Of a stretch of 64,000 nucleotides of DNA, positions 1-9,017 are shown piece after piece. The stretch lies in the NCBI GenBank assembly GCA_030148705.1, contig JASBSY010000006.1, positions 1 through 64,000 of the forward strand, read 5' to 3'. Both the position numbers and the translations under genes were made by a program. This DNA is from Pukyongia sp. GTDB lineage: Bacteria; Bacteroidota; Bacteroidia; Flavobacteriales; Flavobacteriaceae. The notes under the pieces are model-generated. The model made no database searches. It saw only the letters and a program-made list of their open reading frames with translations, and was not told the DNA's origin. Each line of letters begins with the position of its first letter. The stretch's first letter is position 1.

Positions 1-381
1 ATTCACCGAATGCAGATAGTGATTCGGGCCTACGGCTCCGGTTGGATCGGGAGGAAATACACCTCCGGACTCTGAAGCAGATGCTCCGATAAAATTTTGT
101 TCCAACGGCATGGATTCGATCTGTCCGTTCTCGGTTTGAAGGTTGGGTATTACCGTGGTGGTTGGTACAGGCTGGGCCTGGGTATTTACACGCTGGTCCA
201 GGACCATGGTAGGCACGGTTTTTCCTTCATCATTTGTTTCCATCAGCGGAAATTCATCAAGACGTCCTGTCTGCCCCATATAGGTCCCGGTGATTATTTC
301 CTCGGGTGGAAATGTTTGCTGTGCACTAAGGGTGGCAGAAAGTACCAATCCGAGCACAAAAAGTAAGCTTTTTAGTCTCAT
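1..381 (-). CDS. Secreted protein, N-terminal part (gene runs off the left edge)
   Basis: The reverse strand is open from an ATG at 381-379 to the window edge, giving the first 127 residues. It begins with a clear signal peptide (MRLKSLLFVLGLVLSATLSAQ, cleavage expected after SAQ). A low-complexity Thr/Pro/Gln linker follows, and then the segment FPPDPTGAVGPNHYLHSVN. A P-DP-GAVGPNHY segment is familiar from the start of large secreted or cell-surface proteins of Bacteroidota, many of which carry a T9SS tail, but the tail would lie outside the window. It is transcribed divergently from purL, with 169 bp between the two starts. The function is unknown; export is well supported, the family only weakly. 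Confidence 0.75.
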   Translation of the reverse strand, partial: MRLKSLLFVLGLVLSATLSAQQTFPPEEIITGTYMGQTGRLDEFPLMETNDEGKTVPTMVLDQRVNTQAQPVPTTTVIPNLQTENGQIESMPLEQNFIGASASESGGVFPPDPTGAVGPNHYLHSVN

Positions 382-491
382 AGTTAATGTTTTGGGTTAG
401 AAATGTCGCACAATATACATGGAATATTTGATTCCAAAAACCCACTAGATTTGTAGGGAAATAAGTTGTTTTAATTACTTCAAATAATTCC

Positions 492-518
492 TTGTTATTA
501 TTAATTTAATTATTTTTG
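492..518 (+). promoter_or_regulatory. Candidate Bacteroidota promoter for purL
   Basis: TTG at 492-494 and TATTTTTG at 511-518 match the Bacteroidota -33 (TTG) and -7 (TAnnTTTG) elements with a 16-nt spacer, slightly shorter than usual. The purL ATG lies 32 nt downstream of the -7 box. Inferred from sequence match only. Confidence 0.35.
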
Positions 519-550
519 CCCTTTGTTAAATACACCCAAAACACCTTGAG

Positions 551-3500
551 ATGATCCACTTTTTTGGAGACGTTAAAAACACCGTTTTCGCAGTCCAGGC
601 TTCAGGCGAACTTTCTTCAGAAACCATAAATAAATTATCCTGGTTATTTGGTCATCAGAGTAAAATTGAGCAATCCGCAATCGCGGATTTTTTTGTCGGT
701 CCGAGAGCTGCCATGGTGAGTCCATGGAGTACCAATGCGGTTGAGATCACGCAGAATATGCAGATTTCAGGTATAAGTCGGATTGAATCGTTTGAGCATG
801 TCACCGAAGATTATACGGATTACGACCCCATGCTCTCTCAGAAATATTCCTGCCTGGATCAGGACATTTTCAGGATAAATGTCCAACCTGAGAATATTAT
901 AGAGATAGATGATATTGCCGCCTACAACCTAAAAGAAGGCTTAGCTTTAAACGCAGAAGAAGTAAAATATCTTGAAAACCTTTCTGTAAAGCTGAACAGG
1001 AAACTCACAGACAGCGAGGTGTTTGGTTTTAGCCAGGTAAATTCTGAACATTGCAGACATAAGATCTTCAACGGCACTTTTGAAATCGACGGTAAAACAA
1101 TGGCGTCTTCCCTCTTCAAACTAATAAAGAAGACCTCGGAGGAAAATCCCAACGATATTGTTTCGGCTTATAAAGACAACGTGGCCTTTATTAAAGGGCC
1201 GGAAGTGGAGCAATTTGCACCAAAATCTCCGGACGTACCGGATTACTACAAAAAATCACCATTTCAAAGTGTGATTTCACTCAAGGCCGAGACCCATAAC
1301 TTTCCCACTACAGTCGAACCCTTTAACGGGGCTGCTACCGGAAGTGGTGGAGAAATTCGCGACAGGCTGGCCGGCGGAAAAGGATCCTTACCCCTGGCCG
1401 GTACGGCAGTCTATATGACCTCCTATTCCAGGCTGGAAGAGAACCGCCCCTGGGAAAAGGCTATGGACGCCCGGCCCTGGCTCTACCAGACGCCTATGGA
1501 TATTCTTATCAAGGCGAGTAACGGGGCATCCGATTTTGGAAATAAATTCGGACAGCCGTTAATTTCGGGTTCTGTATTAACATTCGAACATGAAGAAGAT
1601 GCTCGGCAGCTCGGATTCGACAAGGTCATTATGCTGGCCGGAGGAATTGGCTACGGAAAGGCTTCGCAGGCAATAAAAGATACGCCTCATGCCGGAGATA
1701 AGGTTGTCCTACTCGGTGGGGAAAACTATCGCATAGGAATGGGCGGTGCCGCGGTTTCATCGGCAGATACAGGCGAATTCGAGAGTGGAATAGAACTCAA
1801 TGCCATTCAACGCTCCAATCCCGAAATGCAGAAGAGGGCCGCAAATGCCATAAGGGGCATGGTAGAAAGCGAGGACAATCCTATCGTTTCCATTCACGAT
1901 CACGGAGCCGGTGGTCATTTGAACTGTCTGAGTGAACTAGTTGAAGATACCGGAGGCCATATCGATTTGGATAAATTACCGGTAGGCGACCCTACCCTAT
2001 CTGCCAAAGAACTCATAGGCAATGAATCCCAGGAACGTATGGGTCTTATCATCGGCGAAAAGGATATTGCCCGTCTGAAACGGGTGGCAGACCGTGAGCG
2101 ATCTCCGATGTACGAAGTTGGTGTGGTTACCGACGACCAACGATTCTGTTTCGAAAGTGAAACCACCGGTGAAAAACCCATGGATTTTGCCCTCGAGGAT
2201 ATGTTTGGGAGTTCCCCTAAAACCCTAATGCAGGACAGGACGATCGCCCGCCGCTATGCCGACCTAACTTACGACAAGTGTAAAATTCACGAATATCTGG
2301 CAGCTGTTCTTCAACTTGAAGCCGTTGCATCCAAAGACTGGCTTACCAATAAGGTCGATCGTTGTGTTACCGGAAGGGTGGCAAAACAGCAATGTGCAGG
2401 ACCCCTGCAACTTCCGCTTAACAACTGTGGCGTAATGGCCCTGGATTATCACGGAAAAGAAGGTGTTGCAACATCAATTGGACATTCCCCTGTAAGTGCC
2501 CTGGTAGATCCGGTGGCAGGGTCGCGAAATTCGGTTGTTGAGGCTCTAACAAACATAGTATGGGCCCCGCTTGAGAAAGGCTTAAAGAGTGTGTCTCTGT
2601 CGGCTAACTGGATGTGGCCCTGTAATAATGAAGGCGAAGATGCACGACTGTACGCAGCCGTTGAGGGGATCAGCGAATTTGCCATTGAATTAGGGATTAA
2701 CATTCCTACCGGAAAAGACTCCCTTTCCATGAAGCAGAAATACAAGGACGGCGAGGTAATTGCTCCGGGTACGGTAATCGTATCTGCTGCGGGGCATTGC
2801 AGCGATATAAGAAAGGTGGTTGAACCTGTGTTAAAAAGAAATGCCGGAAGTATATATTATATCGATTTTTCCGGGGACTCCCTTAAACTGGGCGGCTCTT
2901 CCTTTGCACAAACCCTGAACCGAATTGGTTCAGAAGTTCCGGGGGTAAAAGATGCTTTCTATGTAAAAAAGGTGTTCAATAGCCTTCAGCAGTTGATAAA
3001 AGATGAAAAGATCGCGGCCGGGCATGATATAGCTTCAGGTGGATTGATTACGACTTTACTGGAGATGTGCTTTTCAGAAGTAAATCTCGGCGCGGACCTC
3101 GATCTTACCAAGCTGGATAAAGACCTTATAAAAGTATTGTTTACCGAGAACAGCGGGGTGGTTATTCAAGCGAATATGGATGCTGAAATAGAGGCTGAAC
3201 TGGAAAAACAGCAGATTCAATTTCACAAAATAGGAAGTGTGAAAGCAGGTGATAGTCTAAGCATTCGCCACGGCGACACGCTTGAAAGTTTTGATATTCC
3301 GAAATACCGCGATATCTGGGCTCGAACTTCCTATTTGCTGGATAGAAAACAGAGTGGTGAGAAGAAAGCCAAAGAACGTTACGAAAATTTCAAGAAACAA
3401 CCCCTGGAATTTAAGTTTCCCGAAGGATTTACCGGGGCCTTACCGGCAATAGACCCGGCCAAGCGGAGAATTAAAGCTGCTGTACTCCGCGAAAAGGGCA

Positions 3501-4213
3501 GTAACAGTGAGCGCGAAATGGCCTATGCCATGTATATGGCGGGCTTCGATGTAAAGGATGTTCATATGACCGACCTTATCGAAGGTCGGGAAACCTTGGA
3601 AGACATCCGTTTTATAGCTGCCGTGGGCGGATTTTCAAATAGTGATGTCCTGGGAAGTGCAAAGGGATGGGCTGGCGCTTTTCTTTACAATGAAAAGGCA
3701 AATAGCGCTTTAAAAGGATTCTTCGCCAAGGACAACACCTTGTCCTTAGGAGTTTGTAATGGGTGTCAGCTTTTTATCGAACTAGGCCTTATCAACCCCG
3801 AACACGAGCAGAAACCCCGAATGCTACACAACGATACGGGGAAATTTGAATGTTCCTTTACTTCGGTTCATATTCCTGAGAATAATTCGGTCATGCTTTC
3901 GAGCCTGGCGGGCTCCACCCTGGGAATTTGGGCGGCACACGGGGAAGGCAAATTCGACCTGCCACTTCCTGAAGACCAATATCAGATTGCGGGGAGATAC
4001 GCCTACAGCGAGTTACCTTCAAACCCGAACGGCAGTGGTTATGGCACTGCATTCCTTGCCGACAGCACGGGCCGGCACCTGGTAATGATGCCGCATCTTG
4101 AGCGGTCCACCTTCCAATGGAACTGGGCTCATTATCCTGAAGGACGAAAAGACGAGGTTTCTCCATGGATGGAGGCTTTTGTAAATGCCAGAAAGTGGCT
4201 GGAGTCTAATTAA
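551..4213 (+). CDS. purL: Phosphoribosylformylglycinamidine synthase, single-chain form (PurL)
   Basis: Fourth step of de novo purine synthesis: converts FGAR plus glutamine and ATP to FGAM. At 1220 residues it is the large single-chain form of Gram-negative bacteria, with an N-terminal domain, two AIR-synthetase-like halves and a C-terminal glutamine amidotransferase. Visible marks are FSQVNSEHCRHKIFNG near residue 160, the glycine-rich GAATGSGGEIRDRLAGGKGS near 260, and the amidotransferase nucleophile in SLGVCNGCQLF (Cys1069), with PHLERS and the final His/Glu region close to the C-terminus. No frame breaks. It stands alone: the upstream gene is divergent and a hairpin terminator follows directly. 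Confidence 0.97.
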   Translation: MIHFFGDVKNTVFAVQASGELSSETINKLSWLFGHQSKIEQSAIADFFVGPRAAMVSPWSTNAVEITQNMQISGISRIESFEHVTEDYTDYDPMLSQKYSCLDQDIFRINVQPENIIEIDDIAAYNLKEGLALNAEEVKYLENLSVKLNRKLTDSEVFGFSQVNSEHCRHKIFNGTFEIDGKTMASSLFKLIKKTSEENPNDIVSAYKDNVAFIKGPEVEQFAPKSPDVPDYYKKSPFQSVISLKAETHNFPTTVEPFNGAATGSGGEIRDRLAGGKGSLPLAGTAVYMTSYSRLEENRPWEKAMDARPWLYQTPMDILIKASNGASDFGNKFGQPLISGSVLTFEHEEDARQLGFDKVIMLAGGIGYGKASQAIKDTPHAGDKVVLLGGENYRIGMGGAAVSSADTGEFESGIELNAIQRSNPEMQKRAANAIRGMVESEDNPIVSIHDHGAGGHLNCLSELVEDTGGHIDLDKLPVGDPTLSAKELIGNESQERMGLIIGEKDIARLKRVADRERSPMYEVGVVTDDQRFCFESETTGEKPMDFALEDMFGSSPKTLMQDRTIARRYADLTYDKCKIHEYLAAVLQLEAVASKDWLTNKVDRCVTGRVAKQQCAGPLQLPLNNCGVMALDYHGKEGVATSIGHSPVSALVDPVAGSRNSVVEALTNIVWAPLEKGLKSVSLSANWMWPCNNEGEDARLYAAVEGISEFAIELGINIPTGKDSLSMKQKYKDGEVIAPGTVIVSAAGHCSDIRKVVEPVLKRNAGSIYYIDFSGDSLKLGGSSFAQTLNRIGSEVPGVKDAFYVKKVFNSLQQLIKDEKIAAGHDIASGGLITTLLEMCFSEVNLGADLDLTKLDKDLIKVLFTENSGVVIQANMDAEIEAELEKQQIQFHKIGSVKAGDSLSIRHGDTLESFDIPKYRDIWARTSYLLDRKQSGEKKAKERYENFKKQPLEFKFPEGFTGALPAIDPAKRRIKAAVLREKGSNSEREMAYAMYMAGFDVKDVHMTDLIEGRETLEDIRFIAAVGGFSNSDVLGSAKGWAGAFLYNEKANSALKGFFAKDNTLSLGVCNGCQLFIELGLINPEHEQKPRMLHNDTGKFECSFTSVHIPENNSVMLSSLAGSTLGIWAAHGEGKFDLPLPEDQYQIAGRYAYSELPSNPNGSGYGTAFLADSTGRHLVMMPHLERSTFQWNWAHYPEGRKDEVSPWMEAFVNARKWLESN

Positions 4214-4233
4214 AACACCGCTTACGAAAATTT

Positions 4234-4268
4234 AAAACCGTTGTGATAGGTATCCAACGGTTTTTTTT
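4234..4268 (+). terminator. Intrinsic terminator of purL
   Basis: Stem AAAACCGTTG / CAACGGTTTT around an 11-nt loop, followed by a T run. It sits 20 nt after the purL stop. Confidence 0.85.
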
Positions 4269-4374
4269 ATTTCCGCTTTTTCCAACTATCAATCCAAAAC
4301 TACCATTTGTCAATTTGGGGCTCGGTTCACTGCGGGTCGAATATACTTTTACACCAAAATCAAATAACACAATC

Positions 4375-5535
4375 ATGAAAACTAGATTTACAGTATTAAA
4401 ATGCTTTTTAAGTATTGCATTCTTAACATCACTCAACGCTTTAGGAAGCAACCCGGTGATGCTTGCCCCTCCGGTTAACGACCTTATCGAGAATGCCATC
4501 GACCTATCTCAGGTTCCCACCTTGTTTACCCACAGCAACGTCAATTTTCCGGAAGCCACCACTCCCGGAGACGGCGGGCAGCAAGGCTGTACGACAGGGG
4601 TGGCGGGTATATGGTATAAATTCACCCCAACGGCTGCAGGCGATATAGGTGCCGGCCTGGCCAACGATAACGGACCTATAATCGTATTCTACTCATCTCC
4701 AAACCCGAATGCGACTTCAGGGCAGGAACTTACGCACGTCGACCAGGTAAGTAACCCCTGCGACAACGGTAATTTTGCGCTCATATCGGCTAGCGTAGGT
4801 GTACATTATTATATCTATGTTAAGAATAATGTGATATCGGATGTGTTGATAAATTCGGAAGAGGTCTTTGCTCCACCGCTTAATGATTTTGTTAGCAACG
4901 CCACAGACCTGAATGGTCTGGAAGATTACTTCGATGAGGATGTACATTTTATGGTGGCTACCGGTATTGATGATGCAGGACAAACCGGGTGCGACACCCA
5001 GGGAGTGATCGCTGTCTGGTATAAATTTACAGCAGCTATCGAAGGACAGGTTGTGGCAGGGATCGACCTCAATGCAGGAATTGGAGGGGTTGTCTTCTAC
5101 TCGGCTGTCGATGAAAACGCTACTTCCGGTAGTGATCTCACCTGGGTAGACCAACCTGGGAATGGATGCGACACCAATAGTATTGCCTCAATTATTGCAA
5201 GTCCGGGAACTACGTATTACCTGATGGCCGGGGTTGCTCCAAACGTGCCAATGGCCAGTGTTTCAGTTAATCTGGCGGGAATACTGGGGACAGGAGAGCA
5301 AACCATCGAAGGTTTCAGCTTCTATCCTAATCCGGTGAGTGATATCATTCAACTGAAAGCAATATCGAATATAGAGACAGTGGAATTGTTCAACCTTTCA
5401 GGCCAACGGCTGTTATCGGAAAACATAAACTCTACCGCCCATAGTATCGATTTTTCATCCTTACGAACGGGTAATTATATAATGACTGTCGTTTCAGAAG
5501 GAAAGAAAGGAAGTTATAAAATAGTAAAGCAATAG
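4375..5535 (+). CDS. Secreted two-repeat protein with T9SS sorting domain
   Basis: 386 residues. The frame is open from 4243, but that would place the start inside the purL terminator, so the ATG at 4375 is chosen; it gives a signal peptide (MKTRFTVLKCFLSIAFLTSLNALG). The body is two tandem copies of a ~130-residue domain, each running PP.ND...NA.DL, then GC-T/D...G...WYKFT, FYS...NATSG.(E/D)LT.VDQ and C(D)xN...I.AS.G..YY. The end is a type A T9SS sorting domain (FYPNPVSDIIQL ... GNYIMTVVSEGKK ... KIVKQ), so export by T9SS and surface anchoring or release is expected. Paired cysteines in each repeat suggest disulfides. No enzymatic motif is visible. Confidence 0.85.
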   Translation: MKTRFTVLKCFLSIAFLTSLNALGSNPVMLAPPVNDLIENAIDLSQVPTLFTHSNVNFPEATTPGDGGQQGCTTGVAGIWYKFTPTAAGDIGAGLANDNGPIIVFYSSPNPNATSGQELTHVDQVSNPCDNGNFALISASVGVHYYIYVKNNVISDVLINSEEVFAPPLNDFVSNATDLNGLEDYFDEDVHFMVATGIDDAGQTGCDTQGVIAVWYKFTAAIEGQVVAGIDLNAGIGGVVFYSAVDENATSGSDLTWVDQPGNGCDTNSIASIIASPGTTYYLMAGVAPNVPMASVSVNLAGILGTGEQTIEGFSFYPNPVSDIIQLKAISNIETVELFNLSGQRLLSENINSTAHSIDFSSLRTGNYIMTVVSEGKKGSYKIVKQ

Positions 5536-5550
5536 CGTAAAACACTTAAA

Positions 5551-5597
5551 GTTGGGGAAAGCTGTGCATGTTTAATGTTGTACGGCTTTTCCTAATT
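5551..5597 (+). terminator. Possible terminator after the T9SS protein gene
   Basis: An imperfect hairpin pairs GGAAAGC (about 5557) with GCTTTTCC (about 5585-5592), followed by TAATTTTAT. The stem has a bulge and a long loop, so this is a weak call. Confidence 0.3.
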
Positions 5598-5607
5598 TTA
5601 TATTCAT

Positions 5608-6318
5608 ATGTGTGATGATCTAAATCCAACATTAGCCATTTTGAAGACCTCCCCTAACCCTAAGAATGTATCGAACCGGCATCACAGCGATGAAATGGTT
5701 CAGCTGAAACTGAGAGCGTTCAGGTCGCAGCTCAATCCGCACTTCATCTTCAATTCACTAAGTGCTATTCAATACTTTATAACTACTGAAAACAAACGAC
5801 TGGCCGTAATTTACCTTTCGGTTTTCAGCAAACTCATTCGCTTTTATTTAAAACACATGGAGCAGGAGTCGGTTAACCTGGCAGATGAGATAGAAATGCT
5901 GAAAGCCTACTTCAGTCTTCAGAAACTTCGGTATAATGAACAATTTAGTTATGAGATCTTACAGGATGAAACCACATCTCCTTCCGAAGCAATCATTCCT
6001 TCCTTTATTCTGCAGACACTATTTGAGAATATCATCGAACACGCCATATACAATCAATACAGGGAATACAGCATCGTTATTAAATTCAAGGTCTCCGAAC
6101 AAAACGTAATTGTTCATACCGATTTCAATTACCTTGCGGGAAGAATCTCCAAAGCAGGGTACACTCCCGAATACCGCGCTAAGATAATGTTGTGGCAGGA
6201 TCAGATAAGGCTGCTGAACCAACTTCGGAATTATAAAATCAAAAAACGCGTTAGCTTCTTTAAAAACAGTATCTTAAATGGCGGAAATATAGTCGTTACC
6301 TTACCTAATCTGCAATAG
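5608..6318 (+). CDS. LytS-type histidine kinase module with degenerate ATP-binding region
   Basis: 236 residues, no membrane segment. The His_kinase (LytS/YehU type) phosphoacceptor region is intact: RSQLNPHFIFNSLSAIQYF with His45. The expected ATPase follows only in part: the N-box resembles LQTLFENIIEHAIYN (canonical LQP.VENA..HG), while the D-G-G box and the GxGL-N box cannot be found, and the chain ends with a strand-like VVTLPNLQ. Three nucleotides separate it from the next gene, a full-length kinase with nearly the same phosphoacceptor motif, and a LytTR regulator follows, so the three form one operon. Seen: intact His motif, missing G boxes. Inferred: it may be phosphorylated by, or pair with, the full kinase rather than act alone. 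Confidence 0.85.
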   Translation: MCDDLNPTLAILKTSPNPKNVSNRHHSDEMVQLKLRAFRSQLNPHFIFNSLSAIQYFITTENKRLAVIYLSVFSKLIRFYLKHMEQESVNLADEIEMLKAYFSLQKLRYNEQFSYEILQDETTSPSEAIIPSFILQTLFENIIEHAIYNQYREYSIVIKFKVSEQNVIVHTDFNYLAGRISKAGYTPEYRAKIMLWQDQIRLLNQLRNYKIKKRVSFFKNSILNGGNIVVTLPNLQ

Positions 6319-6321
6319 GAT

Positions 6322-8172
6322 ATGCCTGTTAAAACTAGGTGCCTTACCGTAATTATTGCAGTCCTGTGGCTTAATTGGGGCGCAGCGGGAGCGCAGGAAG
6401 CTTTAGACAGGAACGGTAAGGGTGTTTCCTTCTCCTTGTTTAAAACCAAGGACACTTCACTTACAATCGAGAGCATTATATCCGGCAATTACTACTTCAA
6501 AGACGGAAATGAGTTTACTGAAAGGTCGATGCCTTCAGACATATTCTGGATAAAGTTAGATTTCGGCGATGAATTTGCCAGGCTTGATACTGAAGAAAAA
6601 TGGTTTCTTCGCACGCCTGGTTTCGAATATGCCAGCCTGTATTTTCAAGAAAACGATATTATAAAAGAGATGAAATTTGGCAGGTTTCTGAACGAGAATC
6701 CCGAAAAAAGGTCGATCATGTACCTGGCAGGCATTCCATTTGAAAGCAATTCGCTTATCGATGGCAGGTACTTGTTTCTGAAGGTTAGGCGGGTAGTGTT
6801 ACTGGACCGCATAGACAAATGGAAAATAGCATACGGCTCGACGCTGCAGAATGATATAATAAAGGGATTCTACTCAAGTCGCGACATGGACGTGATGATT
6901 CCTATCTTTGTTTTCAGCGGAATCTGTTTGGTGATGTTTATCTTTACGCTGGGTTTCTATTTTTATACCAAACGCCAGGAATTCCTTTTCTATGCCGGCT
7001 ATGTGCTTTTTCTATTCCTTTACCTCACCGGGGACCTCTTCAGGCTTCCCCAATTGATTTTCGGTGAGTTCAACCTAATTAGCTATACCTTCTTCCAGGT
7101 GAATCAGGTTACTATTAACCTGGCTTATATCCTGTTTGTGATATACTATCTTGAAACCAAAGATTTTTACCCAAGATTGCATGTCGCCCTGAAGTGGATA
7201 GCCTATGTGCTGACGTTGGTGATTGTCCTCGATATCGCATTTCTATTGGCAGAATATTTTATCGGACATATTTATTTACTGGACCTCGAGCGGGTTATCA
7301 TGACGGTTTTCGGTCTGGTGGGAATGACCTATCTGCTCTTTAAGAGAAAGGACAAACTTGCCGTGTTTATAGTAACAGGCTCCTTCTGTTATATGCTTGG
7401 GGCATTGGGATTATTATTCCTCCGTCACCGCTTGTATATGGTAGTTGGATCTTCCCTGGAAATACTCATTTTCGCTTACGGACTTACCTATAAACTGCAG
7501 TTGGAGTACAAAGAAAGAATGCAGTTTCAAAAGGATTCGTTTGTGAATCAGAGCAGAGCCCTTCGCGCGCAGATGAACCCTCACTTTATTTTTAACTCCC
7601 TTAGTTCCATCCAGTATCTAATAAGTAATGAACAGAAAGAATCGGCGATCAAGTATCTCAATAAATTCAGCGCCCTGATGCGCAATCTGCTGGAGGGTTC
7701 TATCGAATCGAACAATCTACTGGCTAACGAGATCTCGCTGCTGGAAAAATATCTCGAACTGGAATCCCTGAGATTCGATTCTTCTTTCAATTATAAAATC
7801 ATTATAGACGAGAATATAGATACCAGTGCGATCGAGATTCCTACCCTAATTCTGCAGCCATTTGTTGAAAATGCAATCCTTCATGGCTTGCTGAATCGAT
7901 CACAGGCCGATAAGTTACTCCTATTGAGTTTTGCATTGGAAGATTCGTACCTGGTATGCAAAATCGAGGACAACGGGATTGGCAGAGAAGCAGCCGAAGA
8001 AATGAAATCTGCCCTGGTTGGATCGAAAAAATCACGCGGCATAGAGGTCACGGAAAAACGACTGCAAATGCTAAATAAACACCAGAATAATCATTTTCAA
8101 ATCATCGATAAGAAGGATAACAAAGGAAACTCCCTGGGAACGCTGGTGATAATTAAAATCTATATAGAATAA
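6322..8172 (+). CDS. 7TM-DISM sensor histidine kinase, LytS type
   Basis: 616 residues. Order: signal peptide (about 1-25), an extracytoplasmic all-beta sensor region resembling 7TMR-DISM extracellular domains (about 30-180), seven hydrophobic helices (about 190-400), then the kinase core. The phosphoacceptor motif is AQMNPHFIFNSLSSIQYL with His421. The ATPase has the N-box LILQPFVENAILHGL, the G1 box EDNGIGREAA and a late GTLVIIKI strand, so unlike its upstream neighbour it should bind ATP. DISM kinases are thought to sense small ligands such as carbohydrates at the cell surface. Partner: the LytTR regulator 12 nt downstream. Confidence 0.93.
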   Translation: MPVKTRCLTVIIAVLWLNWGAAGAQEALDRNGKGVSFSLFKTKDTSLTIESIISGNYYFKDGNEFTERSMPSDIFWIKLDFGDEFARLDTEEKWFLRTPGFEYASLYFQENDIIKEMKFGRFLNENPEKRSIMYLAGIPFESNSLIDGRYLFLKVRRVVLLDRIDKWKIAYGSTLQNDIIKGFYSSRDMDVMIPIFVFSGICLVMFIFTLGFYFYTKRQEFLFYAGYVLFLFLYLTGDLFRLPQLIFGEFNLISYTFFQVNQVTINLAYILFVIYYLETKDFYPRLHVALKWIAYVLTLVIVLDIAFLLAEYFIGHIYLLDLERVIMTVFGLVGMTYLLFKRKDKLAVFIVTGSFCYMLGALGLLFLRHRLYMVVGSSLEILIFAYGLTYKLQLEYKERMQFQKDSFVNQSRALRAQMNPHFIFNSLSSIQYLISNEQKESAIKYLNKFSALMRNLLEGSIESNNLLANEISLLEKYLELESLRFDSSFNYKIIIDENIDTSAIEIPTLILQPFVENAILHGLLNRSQADKLLLLSFALEDSYLVCKIEDNGIGREAAEEMKSALVGSKKSRGIEVTEKRLQMLNKHQNNHFQIIDKKDNKGNSLGTLVIIKIYIE

Positions 8173-8184
8173 ATAAGGCAACCT

Positions 8185-8943
8185 ATGAAATTAAAAGCAA
8201 TAGTGGTAGACGATGAACAGCACAGCCGGGAAACCCTCAAGGCAATGCTCGATGAATTTTGTCCGGATATAGAAGTGCTGCAGGCCCTTAGTTCGATAGA
8301 AGAAGCCCTGGTGGTAATTCCTAAACTAGACCCCGACGTGGTTTTCCTAGACATTGAATTGCAAACCGGGACAGGCTTCGATCTGCTGGAGCGATTAAAA
8401 ACTATAAATTTCGAGGTCATATTCACCACTGCCTTCGAACAGTTCGCAATCAGGGCAGTTAAATTCAGTTCGCTGGATTATCTGCTAAAACCCATCGACC
8501 TGGAAGAATTACTGATGGCAGTTGAAAAAGCCAAGAAAATTAAAGATAAGGACGTTTACAACCGGCAGTTGGAAACGCTGATTCAAAATTTAAAACAACA
8601 ACAGTCCGATTTGAAGAAAATTTGCCTTTCGACCTCTGAAGGCTATGAATTCATAAACGTGGAAGACATTATCTACTGCAAGGCCGAGGGGTCGTACACC
8701 CACTTTCAGCTTAAGAATAAAACCCGGCATCTGGTAAGCAAACATCTTAAAGAATACGAAAATTTGTTGTCTGAATACGCTTTTTTAAGGGTTCACAACA
8801 CCTATCTCATCAACCTGAAGGAGGTTAAGAAGTATATTAAATCCGATGGTGGATATATTTTGATGAACAACGACGAGGCTGTTGCTGTTTCAAGAACCAA
8901 AAAAGAGCTGTTCTTCGAAATGATGCGTACCATGTCCACCTGA
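8185..8943 (+). CDS. LytTR-family response regulator
   Basis: 252 residues: receiver domain (acidic pocket D9/D10, phospho-acceptor D56 in VVFLDIEL, switch Thr in IFTTAFEQFA, Lys in LLKPID) and a LytTR DNA-binding domain from about residue 145 (ICLSTSEGYEFINVEDIIYC ... RVHNTYLINLKEVKKY ... AVSRTKKELF). It closes the operon that starts at 5608 and is the expected target of the 7TM kinase. LytTR proteins bind direct repeats upstream of target promoters; none could be assigned here. Confidence 0.94.
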   Translation: MKLKAIVVDDEQHSRETLKAMLDEFCPDIEVLQALSSIEEALVVIPKLDPDVVFLDIELQTGTGFDLLERLKTINFEVIFTTAFEQFAIRAVKFSSLDYLLKPIDLEELLMAVEKAKKIKDKDVYNRQLETLIQNLKQQQSDLKKICLSTSEGYEFINVEDIIYCKAEGSYTHFQLKNKTRHLVSKHLKEYENLLSEYAFLRVHNTYLINLKEVKKYIKSDGGYILMNNDEAVAVSRTKKELFFEMMRTMST

Positions 8944-9017
8944 AACTCAAACCAACCGTCTGCATCCCTGAAAACCGGATTATTTTTTATATTTTGCTAT
9001 TCTGAAATTATCACTGC

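Noticed and set aside
4243-4374. Upstream extension of the T9SS protein to an ATG at 4243
   Set aside because: The start would lie inside the purL terminator and would bury the signal peptide.
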